NCBI GenBank assembly: GCA_025059205.1
Contig: JANXDS010000001.1
Span: forward strand, 425,582-476,005
Direction of reading: 5' to 3'
Origin: Aigarchaeota archaeon
GTDB taxonomy: Archaea; Thermoproteota; Nitrososphaeria_A; Caldarchaeales; Wolframiiraptoraceae
Length of the DNA stretch: 50,424 nt
This document shows positions 37,991-45,562 of this stretch, in pieces (the first letter of the stretch is position 1; the number at the start of each line of letters is the position of its first letter). The notes beneath the pieces were generated by a model. It saw nothing but the letters and a program-made list of their open reading frames with translations, searched no databases and had not been told where the DNA came from. The position numbers and the translations under genes were made by a program.

Positions 37991-38169
37991 GACGGCTTTT
38001 CCTGCCCCTCTTCAGCTGGTGTTGTCCCGGCTGCCGGCTTCTCCTCAGTAACCGGAGGAGCTCCCTCGGCTGGTGCGGGTGTTACTTTCTTCGCCTTCTT
38101 CTTAGCTGGTATCTTCCTCTTAGTCTTTCTTTTTGTAGCCTTTCCTTTCTTCTTTCTTGCCTTAACCAT
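37984..38169 (-). CDS. Small Lys/Ala/Pro-rich protein, possible nucleic-acid binder
   Basis: 61 aa. The N-terminal half (VKARKKKGKATKRKTKRK and following) is extremely basic. The C-terminal half is an Ala/Pro/Glu-rich acidic tail. It resembles a histone-H1-like or ribosome-associated disordered protein; no named family is recognised. Support for being real: an ATG, and a TATA-like AAATAAATATT about 35-45 bases upstream on the minus strand. Low complexity makes homology unreliable. Confidence 0.6.
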   Translation of the reverse strand: MVKARKKKGKATKRKTKRKIPAKKKAKKVTPAPAEGAPPVTEEKPAAGTTPAEEGQEKPSQ

Positions 38170-38273
38170 ACGCTTTCCCTATACGTTTTCTCATAACTCC
38201 TTAATATTTATTTTGGACGAGTCGGTGTTTCCGCACACAGTGAGTGATATTAAAGTAGAGGTGGTGAAATAAT

Positions 38274-38468
38274 TTGAGAAACGTACTGAAAAGTATCATA
38301 ACTGTTGTACTTACGATGTTGATAGGTTTATCCGTGGTGTTTGGTTACGTTTCTGAGAGGTTATTGAATGCACAACCACCCACGGGCACAATTGTGGCCA
38401 TCATGATATTAACTATCAGTACAATTTTAGCTCTTGTGATGTTCTGGAAAGATAAAACTACGTGGTGA
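38274..38468 (+). CDS. Small membrane protein with two transmembrane segments
   Basis: 64 aa. Two hydrophobic segments (SIITVVLTMLIGLSVVFGYV and GTIVAIMILTISTILALVMF) are joined by a short loop with RLLNAQPPTG, and a charged end KDKTTW follows. The TTG start is preceded by GAGGTGGTG, a good ribosome-binding site, and by TATTAAAG. Unknown function. It overlaps the convergent adkA gene by 11 bases. Confidence 0.65.
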   Translation: MRNVLKSIITVVLTMLIGLSVVFGYVSERLLNAQPPTGTIVAIMILTISTILALVMFWKDKTTW

Positions 38469-39078
38469 TGCCTTTTTGTTGTAGTATAAGTTTTATTAGA
38501 TTTGCCAACTCTTCGGCACATTCAATAGCGTGCTGAAATGGGTATTGCTGGGGATAGTAGTACCTAAGGATCTTTAAATAACATTTTGCTTCATTTGCTG
38601 CCGCTACAGCAAACATTTTACTAACGTTTTGATGCTCTTCTATCGCCTCTACACCGTCCACGCCCCTATTTCTGGCAGTCTTTTGGTCCGTTTCCCTTCT
38701 TGCTAATATGTCTTCAGGTCTGAACTCTAAGAACACTATCAAGTCGACGTTTAACGTCCTAATAATTTCAGATGGTAAACCTGGATAATATCCATAAGGT
38801 GTGCTTATGGCGGCATGTGTGTCTATAACGACGACATCATCACCAAGGCCTGCTATGGTCTCCGCAGCATGAAGTTGAAGTTTTCTGTAATCTGTAAGGG
38901 CAAGCCTTTTCCTCATCTCATCCCTATCTGTTACTCCGAAGTGTTTAGTAGCCTCCCCCAACATAATATCGCCAAAATTTACGACAGAAACCGATGGCAT
39001 GATCTCTTTGAGCTTTTTAAGGATTGTGGTCTTTCCAGCACCCGGTACTGCGACAACGACTATTACTGTCTTGACCAT
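38458..39078 (-). CDS. adkA: Archaeal adenylate kinase
   Basis: 206 aa. This is the AdkA family, trimeric in archaea, interconverting ATP, AMP and ADP. The P-loop is VVAVPGAGKTTILKKL (most relatives have GVPGVGKTT), then VNFGDIML, DTHAAISTPYGYYPGLP and ARRETDQKTARNRGVD, all typical. Length is near the usual 190-200 aa. Confidence 0.93.
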   Translation of the reverse strand: MVKTVIVVVAVPGAGKTTILKKLKEIMPSVSVVNFGDIMLGEATKHFGVTDRDEMRKRLALTDYRKLQLHAAETIAGLGDDVVVIDTHAAISTPYGYYPGLPSEIIRTLNVDLIVFLEFRPEDILARRETDQKTARNRGVDGVEAIEEHQNVSKMFAVAAANEAKCYLKILRYYYPQQYPFQHAIECAEELANLIKLILQQKGITT

Positions 39079-39109
39079 AGATAGTCCACGACAGGATCGA
39101 CGTTTATTA

Positions 39110-39898
39110 TCAGAACTGCATCTCTAATTGTTTTTCGAGTCTCTGTTTTTGGGCCAAGTACTCGTCCTCTTTTAGCTCGCCAATTTTGTATCTTAGCTCT
39201 AACTTATTGAGCTCATGCTTTATCTTTCTATGCTGTTCCATCAGAACGTTTAGGCTTTCAAGTACGTTGCTTAGGTCTTTTAGTATGAGGTCAACAAGTT
39301 CATCGCTCAGTTTAAGACTTTTTCCAGAACTTTTGATCCTCTCCATTCTTGAGCGAACCGATTCTTCGAATGCCGGCAGATCTACAAGTCTCACGTCAAA
39401 TGGATTCTGGAGAAGACCAAGTTTAGGCCTCAATTTTGAAAGTTCCTTATCTATCTCTAGTTTCGACATGATATACTGCCTATCCGGTATCTCACCTACC
39501 TCATGCCTAACTTTGAGTTGGTTAAGTTTCGTCGTTAACTCACTTATTCTCTCTTCTATCTTCGTTTTTTCCTCCTGTAGCCTGGCCTCAAGTGTTTCGA
39601 TTCTGTTATGATATTCTCTGTAAACTTCCTCAAAGATATCAACGTCAGTGCCACCTTCCAAGAATACGTCTAGAAGTTTGAACCTCCATTTGTGAAGGTT
39701 AGCGATCTGCTCGATGAGTTTCCTTTCCTCAGCCATTTCTTCGGGTTTAGAAACCTCTACGCTCGGTATTTGCGGAGCAGCTTGCACTTCGACCACAGGT
39801 TCTAGCTCCTTTCCACAATACATGCAAAACTTCCCCTTGATCGTTGACTTACCACAATGTGGGCATGTAACTCTTTCCATACCGCTCATAAGGCTCAC
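39110..39898 (-). CDS. Zinc-ribbon protein with long coiled coils
   Basis: 262 aa. The N-terminal zinc ribbon CPHCGKSTIKGKFCMYCGKE is followed by a short Pro/Val linker. Two long heptad-rich helical blocks come next (about residues 60-140 and 195-262). Two similar segments, LKVRHEVGEIPDRQYIMSKL and LELRYKIGELKEDEYLAQKQ, suggest an internal duplication. Function is unknown. Starts at 39898 (GTG), 39889 and 39880 (ATG) are all possible; a TATA box at about 39919-39930 fits any of them. Confidence 0.75.
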   Translation of the reverse strand: MSLMSGMERVTCPHCGKSTIKGKFCMYCGKELEPVVEVQAAPQIPSVEVSKPEEMAEERKLIEQIANLHKWRFKLLDVFLEGGTDVDIFEEVYREYHNRIETLEARLQEEKTKIEERISELTTKLNQLKVRHEVGEIPDRQYIMSKLEIDKELSKLRPKLGLLQNPFDVRLVDLPAFEESVRSRMERIKSSGKSLKLSDELVDLILKDLSNVLESLNVLMEQHRKIKHELNKLELRYKIGELKEDEYLAQKQRLEKQLEMQF

Positions 39899-40114
39899 GA
39901 TTTTCTGCCCAAATGGGTATTTTTATTAATTTAAAACCTTTTTTATACTAAGTATCGAACCAACTTATCAGCGTATAAATTGCATATTTTTCTAGTAGTT
40001 TATCACCCTCTTGAAGCTATTTTTATCTTAAAAAACAAAATAAAGGGTTTTTTAACGCTCAGAAAGGTTATTATAGGGGGAAATAAGCTGTATTTGTTGT
40101 AAAGAGGGTTGTTC

Positions 40115-40348
40115 ATGGTCCAGAGCGAGCTTTCCACAGCTCCGATTCACAGAATAATAAAAAAGGCGGGTGCCGCTAGGGTGAGCGAGGAAGCCGCCGA
40201 AGAGCTCAGGCGCGTGTTAGAGGAGGTAGGTCTTGCTGTCGCAAAGGAGGCGCTGGGCTTAGCAAGCTATGCGGGCAGGAGAACCGTTAAGCGCGAGGAT
40301 ATAGAAAGAGCGGCAAGAACATTGCTTAAAGGAATCTTCGCACCATAA
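40115..40348 (+). CDS. Archaeal histone
   Basis: 77 aa, one histone fold. It has STAPIHRIIKKAGAARVSEEAAEELRR (helix 1 and loop 1), LEEVGLAVAKEALGLASYAG (long helix 2) and RRTVKREDIERAARTLL (loop 2 and helix 3), matching HMf-type histones. It wraps DNA as dimers and multimers. The ATG at 40115 follows AGAGGG. A decayed copy of this gene lies at 42411-42544, on the other side of PEPCK. Confidence 0.96.
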   Translation: MVQSELSTAPIHRIIKKAGAARVSEEAAEELRRVLEEVGLAVAKEALGLASYAGRRTVKREDIERAARTLLKGIFAP

Positions 40349-40519
40349 TACTCAAAGAAAAGTTTAGAGCTCACCAAGAATTTAGAATCGCACTTAATGG
40401 TTAAACGTGTAGTTTCGCTATAACTAAGTCTCCCGAATTACTAACTCATCGCTATTATACAAAGTAGGGGTTATTCCTCGCAAAAAATATATTTGGAATG
40501 CTCAGAATTTTACTTGATA

Positions 40520-42406
40520 ATGTTGGAAGATTTTAAAGCATTGCGAACAAGACTAAGTGATCACGATTATAAAAAACTCTCTGCTATACCAAACCCTAAG
40601 GTACATCAATTCATCAACGAGGCTGTCGAGTTATGCAATCCAACGAGAATTTTTATCTGTAGTGATACGCCCGATGAAATCGCCTACATAAAGAACATGG
40701 CGATCGTAAGTGGAGAAGAGAGCGCAGCTCTGGCAATCCCAGGACACACCTTTCATTTTGATGGTCCTTACGATCAAGGACGGGACCGTGCCGTTACAAA
40801 GTTTCTCGTACCTAAAGGGGATGCACTTAGCAAGGCCCTCAATCAGATTGACCGGGACGAGGGTCTTGCTGAGATAAAGAGCCTATTAAAGGACTCTATG
40901 AGGGGTCGTACAATGATCGTTCGATTTCTTACTTTAGGACCAGCTGACTCTGTCTTTACAATTCCTTGCTTAGAATGCACTGATTCTTGGTACGTGGCTC
41001 ATAGCGTAGATCTTCTCTACAGAAAAGGTTATCGCGTATTCTGTCGAACAAACCCTGAGATAGAGTTCTTCAAAACCCTACATTCTGTAGGGAAATTAAA
41101 CGAAAGGATGGTAAGTGTGGAACATGAGAAGAAACGCATCTATATAGACTACTTGGAGAACACTGTTTACAGCGTCAATACCCAGTACGCTGGTAACTCT
41201 ATAGGTTTTAAGAAACTAGCCCTCCGGTTAGCCATACGTAAAGCTCATCGAGAAGGATGGTTAGCAGAACATTTCATGATAATGGGAGTACATGGTCCGG
41301 GCGGTCGTAAGACTTACCTTGCCGGTGCCTTTCCTAGTGCTTGTGGTAAAACTTCTACCGCTATGCTTCCGGGGGAGACAATACTGGCTGACGATATCAG
41401 CTATGTTCGCAATATTGACGGAATTTGTCGCGCCGTAAATGTTGAGGCTGGCATCTTTGGCATCCTTAAGGACGTTAATCCTAAGGACGATCCTCTGATA
41501 TATCAAGTACTAACGAGTCCGGGTGAAATCATATTTTCCAATGTTTTAATCAAGGATGCTAAGCCTTGGTGGTTGGGAATGGGTTGCGACCTTCCTAAAG
41601 AGGGAATAAATTACACTGGTTATTGGTACGAAGGTAAGACTGATGATACGGGTGAAGAAATTCCACCAGCTCACAAGAACGCTCGCTATACCGTCGCTCT
41701 TAAGGCGCTACCGAATTGTGATCCTGAGCTAGAAAACCCGTTAGGTGTAGAGTTAGGTGGCATATTTTATGGTTGCCGTGATTATCGGGCTTACGTACCT
41801 GTCCAACAGGGCTTCGACTGGGAGCATGGCATCGTTGCATATGGAGCAGCGCTAGAGACAGAGACAACGTTTGCCATTGTTGAAGAGGAAGGTAAATATG
41901 AGATAAATATAATGAGCATTCAGGATTTCATATCTATCCCCCTAGGGTTATATCTTAAGAACTATTTAGAATTCGGAAAGAGGCTTAAGAAAGTACCCCC
42001 CATATTTGGAGTTAATTACTTCTTAAAGGATTTGAGAACAGGAGAATTCTTGAATGATCGCCTGGATAAACATGTATGGGTGAAGTGGATGGAGTTACGT
42101 GTGCACGATGATGTTGGGGTGATAAAATCTCCTACCGGTTTACTTCCTAGGTACGATGATTTACGTCGACTATTCCGTGAGGTACGTGGTATTGATTACA
42201 AGAAAGAAGATTACATCAAACAATTCACAATCCGTGTTCGAGAGAATTTAGCTAAGGTTGACCGCGTAGAAAGATTCTATTTGGATAACGTACCTGATGC
42301 ACCACCACGACTCTTTGAGATACTAAGACAACAGCGGGAGCGTTTGCTAAGAGCCCAGAACGATTTCGGTGATTATATATCACCTGAGAGCCTAGAAGAA
42401 TTGTAG
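40520..42406 (+). CDS. pckG: Phosphoenolpyruvate carboxykinase (GTP)
   Basis: About 628 aa, full length. It interconverts oxaloacetate+GTP and PEP+GDP+CO2. The P-loop-like FPSACGKTSTAML, metal site LADDISYVRN, FTIPCLECTDSWYVAHS and GVHGPGGRKTYLAGA are intact. ATG at 40520 is preferred to TTG at 40493 because a TATATTT lies at 40487-40493. Arginine codons are mostly CGN (about 30 of 41 by hand count), unlike neighbours such as trmI (about 3 of 16). It lies between a histone gene and a histone pseudogene, suggesting acquisition by insertion. Confidence 0.96.
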   Translation: MLEDFKALRTRLSDHDYKKLSAIPNPKVHQFINEAVELCNPTRIFICSDTPDEIAYIKNMAIVSGEESAALAIPGHTFHFDGPYDQGRDRAVTKFLVPKGDALSKALNQIDRDEGLAEIKSLLKDSMRGRTMIVRFLTLGPADSVFTIPCLECTDSWYVAHSVDLLYRKGYRVFCRTNPEIEFFKTLHSVGKLNERMVSVEHEKKRIYIDYLENTVYSVNTQYAGNSIGFKKLALRLAIRKAHREGWLAEHFMIMGVHGPGGRKTYLAGAFPSACGKTSTAMLPGETILADDISYVRNIDGICRAVNVEAGIFGILKDVNPKDDPLIYQVLTSPGEIIFSNVLIKDAKPWWLGMGCDLPKEGINYTGYWYEGKTDDTGEEIPPAHKNARYTVALKALPNCDPELENPLGVELGGIFYGCRDYRAYVPVQQGFDWEHGIVAYGAALETETTFAIVEEEGKYEINIMSIQDFISIPLGLYLKNYLEFGKRLKKVPPIFGVNYFLKDLRTGEFLNDRLDKHVWVKWMELRVHDDVGVIKSPTGLLPRYDDLRRLFREVRGIDYKKEDYIKQFTIRVRENLAKVDRVERFYLDNVPDAPPRLFEILRQQRERLLRAQNDFGDYISPESLEEL

Positions 42407-42410
42407 ACAA

Positions 42411-42544
42411 AGCATGGGGTCGCTGGAATAGCGATTGACGGCGTGGCCTACCCCATCGCGAAGGGAGCGTTAGGCTTAACAAGCTATGTCGGCGAAAGTA
42501 CCGGCAGACACGAGGATATAGAAAGAGCAGCAAGAACATAGCTT
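42411..42544 (+). pseudogene. Degenerate duplicate of the histone gene
   Basis: Bases 42511-42544 match the histone gene at about 40295-40328 with only two differences over 34 bases, and 42467-42493 match with about five differences over 27. One frame reads IAKGALGLTSYVGESTGRHEDIERAART then stop, against VAKEALGLASYAGRRTVKREDIERAARTLL in the histone. The upstream part (AAGCATGGGGTCGCT) still resembles the KKAGAA region, but about 30 bases between are missing and no start remains. It begins right after the PEPCK stop. Confidence 0.85.
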
Positions 42545-42608
42545 TGGTTCTTTAATTGACCTTAAAACTTAAGTCAAGGAACCGGTAAGTGATAAGAAGG
42601 TGCGTCAC

Positions 42609-43475
42609 ATGAATACCTACGTTTCTAAAATCTCCTCTTTTTCTATTTTGTTGTTTTTGTTTTTCCAACCAGTCGTTTTTGCCGAAAGTTCTTATAGCTT
42701 GAAGGATACGACTTTAACGGTTTTTACAGATGGGGTTGTCCGAGTTAGCGCAGTAATCTCGGTCGATGAGAATGAGGCATCAATTACCCTTCCGCTTTTA
42801 GCCCATCATACACGTGTGTTTAACGTAATTGTCCTGGATGAGAGCGCAGCACCACTTGATTACGAATTTGGGGAGAGGAATATTACGATTTACTCTCTCG
42901 GTGCCAGAAGCATATTGTTAGAATACGATACGGATGCATTAACACGTAAGGAGGCGGGGCTATGGACGCTCACAATCAGCACACCTTTTGAGCTAAAAGT
43001 AGTGTTCCCTGAAAATTCTATGTTGATATACATGAACGCACCACCATCAGTTATAAGTTCTGACGGAGGTAAATTAAAGCTCACCCTTTACCCTGGGTAC
43101 TGGGAGATAAGTTACGAGCTACTTTACTACAGAACAACCACACAGACCATAACCCAAATAACTCAGACAACCCAACCTGCTGAGATTATACCTACGCCAG
43201 CCTATTATGCGTTGATCGCATGTACTATAGCAGCAATTGTAGTCGGACTTAGATTAATCAAGCGTAGAAAAAGGTTCGATACTCTCAAAACGGAGGAAGC
43301 AGAAATTGTTCGTTTTTTAAAGGAAAAAAACGGAAGAGCATTAGAAGCAGAGTTAAGGGAAGCTTTTCCAAACGTTCCTAGGACGACCATGTGGAGGCTC
43401 ATTAAGAGACTAGAAAAGAAGGGAATCCTCAAAGTAAGGAAAGTCGGACTTCAGAATTTAGTAGAGCTAGTTTGA
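42609..43475 (+). CDS. Membrane-anchored winged-helix protein
   Basis: About 288 aa. Layout: signal peptide (ISSFSILLFLFFQPVVFAES), an outward beta-rich domain of ~145 residues, a Thr/Gln-rich stalk (TTTQTITQITQTTQPAEI), one membrane helix (YYALIACTIAAIVVGLRLI), and a cytoplasmic winged helix (AEIVRFLKEKNGRALEAELREAF, RTTMWRLIKRLEKKGILKVRKV). This architecture suggests a one-component sensor that links an outside signal to DNA. ATG at 42609 is preferred to GTG at 42600 because GGTG lies just ahead. It is convergent with the secreted coiled-coil gene. Confidence 0.85.
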   Translation: MNTYVSKISSFSILLFLFFQPVVFAESSYSLKDTTLTVFTDGVVRVSAVISVDENEASITLPLLAHHTRVFNVIVLDESAAPLDYEFGERNITIYSLGARSILLEYDTDALTRKEAGLWTLTISTPFELKVVFPENSMLIYMNAPPSVISSDGGKLKLTLYPGYWEISYELLYYRTTTQTITQITQTTQPAEIIPTPAYYALIACTIAAIVVGLRLIKRRKRFDTLKTEEAEIVRFLKEKNGRALEAELREAFPNVPRTTMWRLIKRLEKKGILKVRKVGLQNLVELV

Positions 43476-43481
43476 TAAAGG

Positions 43482-44747
43482 TTATGGTATAGAAAACTCA
43501 GTTATGGCCTCGATCGGCTGCCCACTCTGTTCACAGATCCCCCTTACACGAACTCTGTACTCTCCTGGTTGAGGTTGATTAAGTTTCACCGTAATGTATG
43601 TGCTCTGCCCAGCTTCGAGAAAAACTATCGTTTGAGCGGAGATCGGCGAGTAGTATGGTTTCCAAATCCCATCTTCACCCTTACGCTCTATAGTTAAACC
43701 GTAGGCTGAATTTTGAAACTGAAGCCTCGTGTCTCCAGCATTTTTTATTCTAATATCCAGAAAGACCCGCTTAAGATTACCGGTGACTCTTTTCTCAACG
43801 ATTTCAACGATTAATGCCGATACGCTTCCAGGTTCGGATGGTGTGGTAGGAATCGCCAAGACCTTTCTTTCGAGCTTTTTGAGCCCATTCACGAAAGACA
43901 TCAATTGACCCATAAGACCTTTGGCATTTTCCGGTCCAATGGACCTAATTGCCTCTTTTAGACTTTGAATATTATCCCGAAATTCGTTTAAGTTTTTAAA
44001 TCCAGTTTCGTTTAAGAGTTCTCTTAGATTCTCTCCCATGTTCTGCAATTTACCAATTAGCCCCTCGTACCTTTCTCGGAGCCTTTCCGTGAAGCGTTCC
44101 ATCCTATTGGGCACGGCCTTCTCGGCTATGGACTTTAGAGCTTGACAGATGAGTCTGTTGGCCTCTGCAATCCTACGGGCAGCCTCAGATACCTTACCCT
44201 CTTGAAGAAGTTTTGTTATTTCATCTAAGTTCAAAAGGCTTTTTGCAACGTCTAGCGTCTCTTGAAGTTCTGGCAACGATTCCTCTAGGCGTGCGATTCT
44301 TTCTAAGGTTCGGTTGGCCGCTATCAGTAGTCCCTGAGCCCTGAGTAAACCATCCTCGGCTTCAGCTTGTTCAATAACTGGTGCTAATATCATACGCACC
44401 TCTCGGAACCTTTGCATAGCACTTATGGCTAGGCGCACCGCATCGTCGTAGTTTCTTTCTTGAATCGCTACCTCAGCTTGACTAAGTAGAATATTCCCTT
44501 CTTTATAGAGTTCCTCGGCCTCGGCTAAGTCGATAATCGTCACGTTACTTTTCACCTCGTTTAGAAGGTATTCTATGCGTATGGAGGCCTTTTTTGCAAC
44601 TTCAATGAGAGCCTCGGCCTTTTCAGCCTCTCTTGGTGAGGCTGCAACAGTAACGGTAAATGTCGAAAGTTGGGCGAGCACTATTGTAAGCACTAGTGCT
44701 GTGGTTATCAGAAGAACGTGAACTCGTCTACTCATACACGTTTTCAC
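43482..44747 (-). CDS. Secreted coiled-coil protein
   Basis: 421 aa. A signal peptide (RRVHVLLITTALVLTIVLAQ) leads a long helical region with heptads, rich in Glu, Ala, Leu and Arg (about residues 40-300). A C-terminal beta domain follows (VTGNLKRVFLDIRIKNAGDTRLQFQ and GQSTYITVKLNQPQPGEYRVRV), Ig-like in pattern. Unknown function; probably on or outside the cell surface. The start may be GTG at 44747 or ATG at 44735 (MSRRVHV). It ends 6 bases from the stop of the membrane-anchored regulator. Confidence 0.78.
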   Translation of the reverse strand: MKTCMSRRVHVLLITTALVLTIVLAQLSTFTVTVAASPREAEKAEALIEVAKKASIRIEYLLNEVKSNVTIIDLAEAEELYKEGNILLSQAEVAIQERNYDDAVRLAISAMQRFREVRMILAPVIEQAEAEDGLLRAQGLLIAANRTLERIARLEESLPELQETLDVAKSLLNLDEITKLLQEGKVSEAARRIAEANRLICQALKSIAEKAVPNRMERFTERLRERYEGLIGKLQNMGENLRELLNETGFKNLNEFRDNIQSLKEAIRSIGPENAKGLMGQLMSFVNGLKKLERKVLAIPTTPSEPGSVSALIVEIVEKRVTGNLKRVFLDIRIKNAGDTRLQFQNSAYGLTIERKGEDGIWKPYYSPISAQTIVFLEAGQSTYITVKLNQPQPGEYRVRVRGICEQSGQPIEAITEFSIP

Positions 44748-44786
44748 TGTATAAAACCTAACTTTGCATGAAGATAAGGGATGCTA

Positions 44787-44819
44787 TGAAACGCTACGTT
44801 TCACTCGTGTGAAACGCTA
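44787..44819. repeat. Three alternating copies of TGAAACG
   Basis: TGAAACG-CTA-CGTTTCA-CTCG-TGTGAAACG gives two overlapping perfect hairpins: TGAAACG/CGTTTCA with a 3-base loop, and CGTTTCAC/GTGAAACG with a 4-base loop. GAAACGCTA is also repeated directly (44788-44796 and 44811-44819). It lies between tRNA-Glu and the secreted coiled-coil gene, both on the minus strand. Confidence 0.7.
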
Positions 44820-44826
44820 AAAATAA

Positions 44827-44902
<76 letters not shown>

Positions 44903-45066
44903 AGACCGTCCTAATTATCTTACCGTAGATCTCTAGGCTGGATAGAGACTAATGCGCTTAATAACCTTAATCTCCCTATTCATTAGTCAAGTTGTGGCTA
45001 ATCACGACGTTGACCAGTCGCAAAAATATTGAGCATAGAATAAAAAATGCTGTAGTGTTTTATTTG

Positions 45067-45549
45067 CTATATCCTGGCCTCTATGGCGTAGGTACTTAAT
45101 ATGCTTCTAAATCCCAGCTTATTGTAGAACCTCACCGCTATTTCGTTTAGCGTAGGAAACTCCGCGGTTATTATGTCCACCTTATTTTTCAACTTCTTAA
45201 TTACAGCCTCCACAAGCTGCTTTCCAAGATCCTTTCGTCTAAACTCTGGAAGGACGTATAGCTCCCTTATTCTGCCCTCTATCCTTGGTTCGTAGAATAT
45301 CCTGTCTATGATGTCAGCCTTCACGACACCTACGAGCCTCCCTCCCCGTTCGGCGACTATGATAATTGAAGATTCAGAGTTTAAAGCAGACCCGATGTAC
45401 TCCTTGGTATGTACGGCTAGGTCATCCCTGGTTTTAAATAACGGATCAAACTCCTCGTTTAATCTCTTCAACCTTATGACGAGTTCTACGATGTCGTTAA
45501 TATCCTCGGGCTTTGCGTCTCTAAACTCTATCTCCTGCATGCTTCCCAT
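45067..45549 (-). CDS. GNAT-family acetyltransferase
   Basis: 160 aa. It has IEFRDAKPEDINDIVELVI, IIIVAERGGRLVGVVKADI, the acetyl-CoA loop region LYVLPEFRRKDLGKQLVEAVI (canonical RxxGxG is RKDLGK here) and AVRFYNKLGFRS. The substrate is unknown. It follows the malic enzyme gene by 13 bases and is probably in the same transcript. ATG at 45540 (MQEIEF) is an alternative start. Confidence 0.88.
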   Translation of the reverse strand: MGSMQEIEFRDAKPEDINDIVELVIRLKRLNEEFDPLFKTRDDLAVHTKEYIGSALNSESSIIIVAERGGRLVGVVKADIIDRIFYEPRIEGRIRELYVLPEFRRKDLGKQLVEAVIKKLKNKVDIITAEFPTLNEIAVRFYNKLGFRSILSTYAIEARI

Positions 45550-45562
45550 CTATAATTATCCC

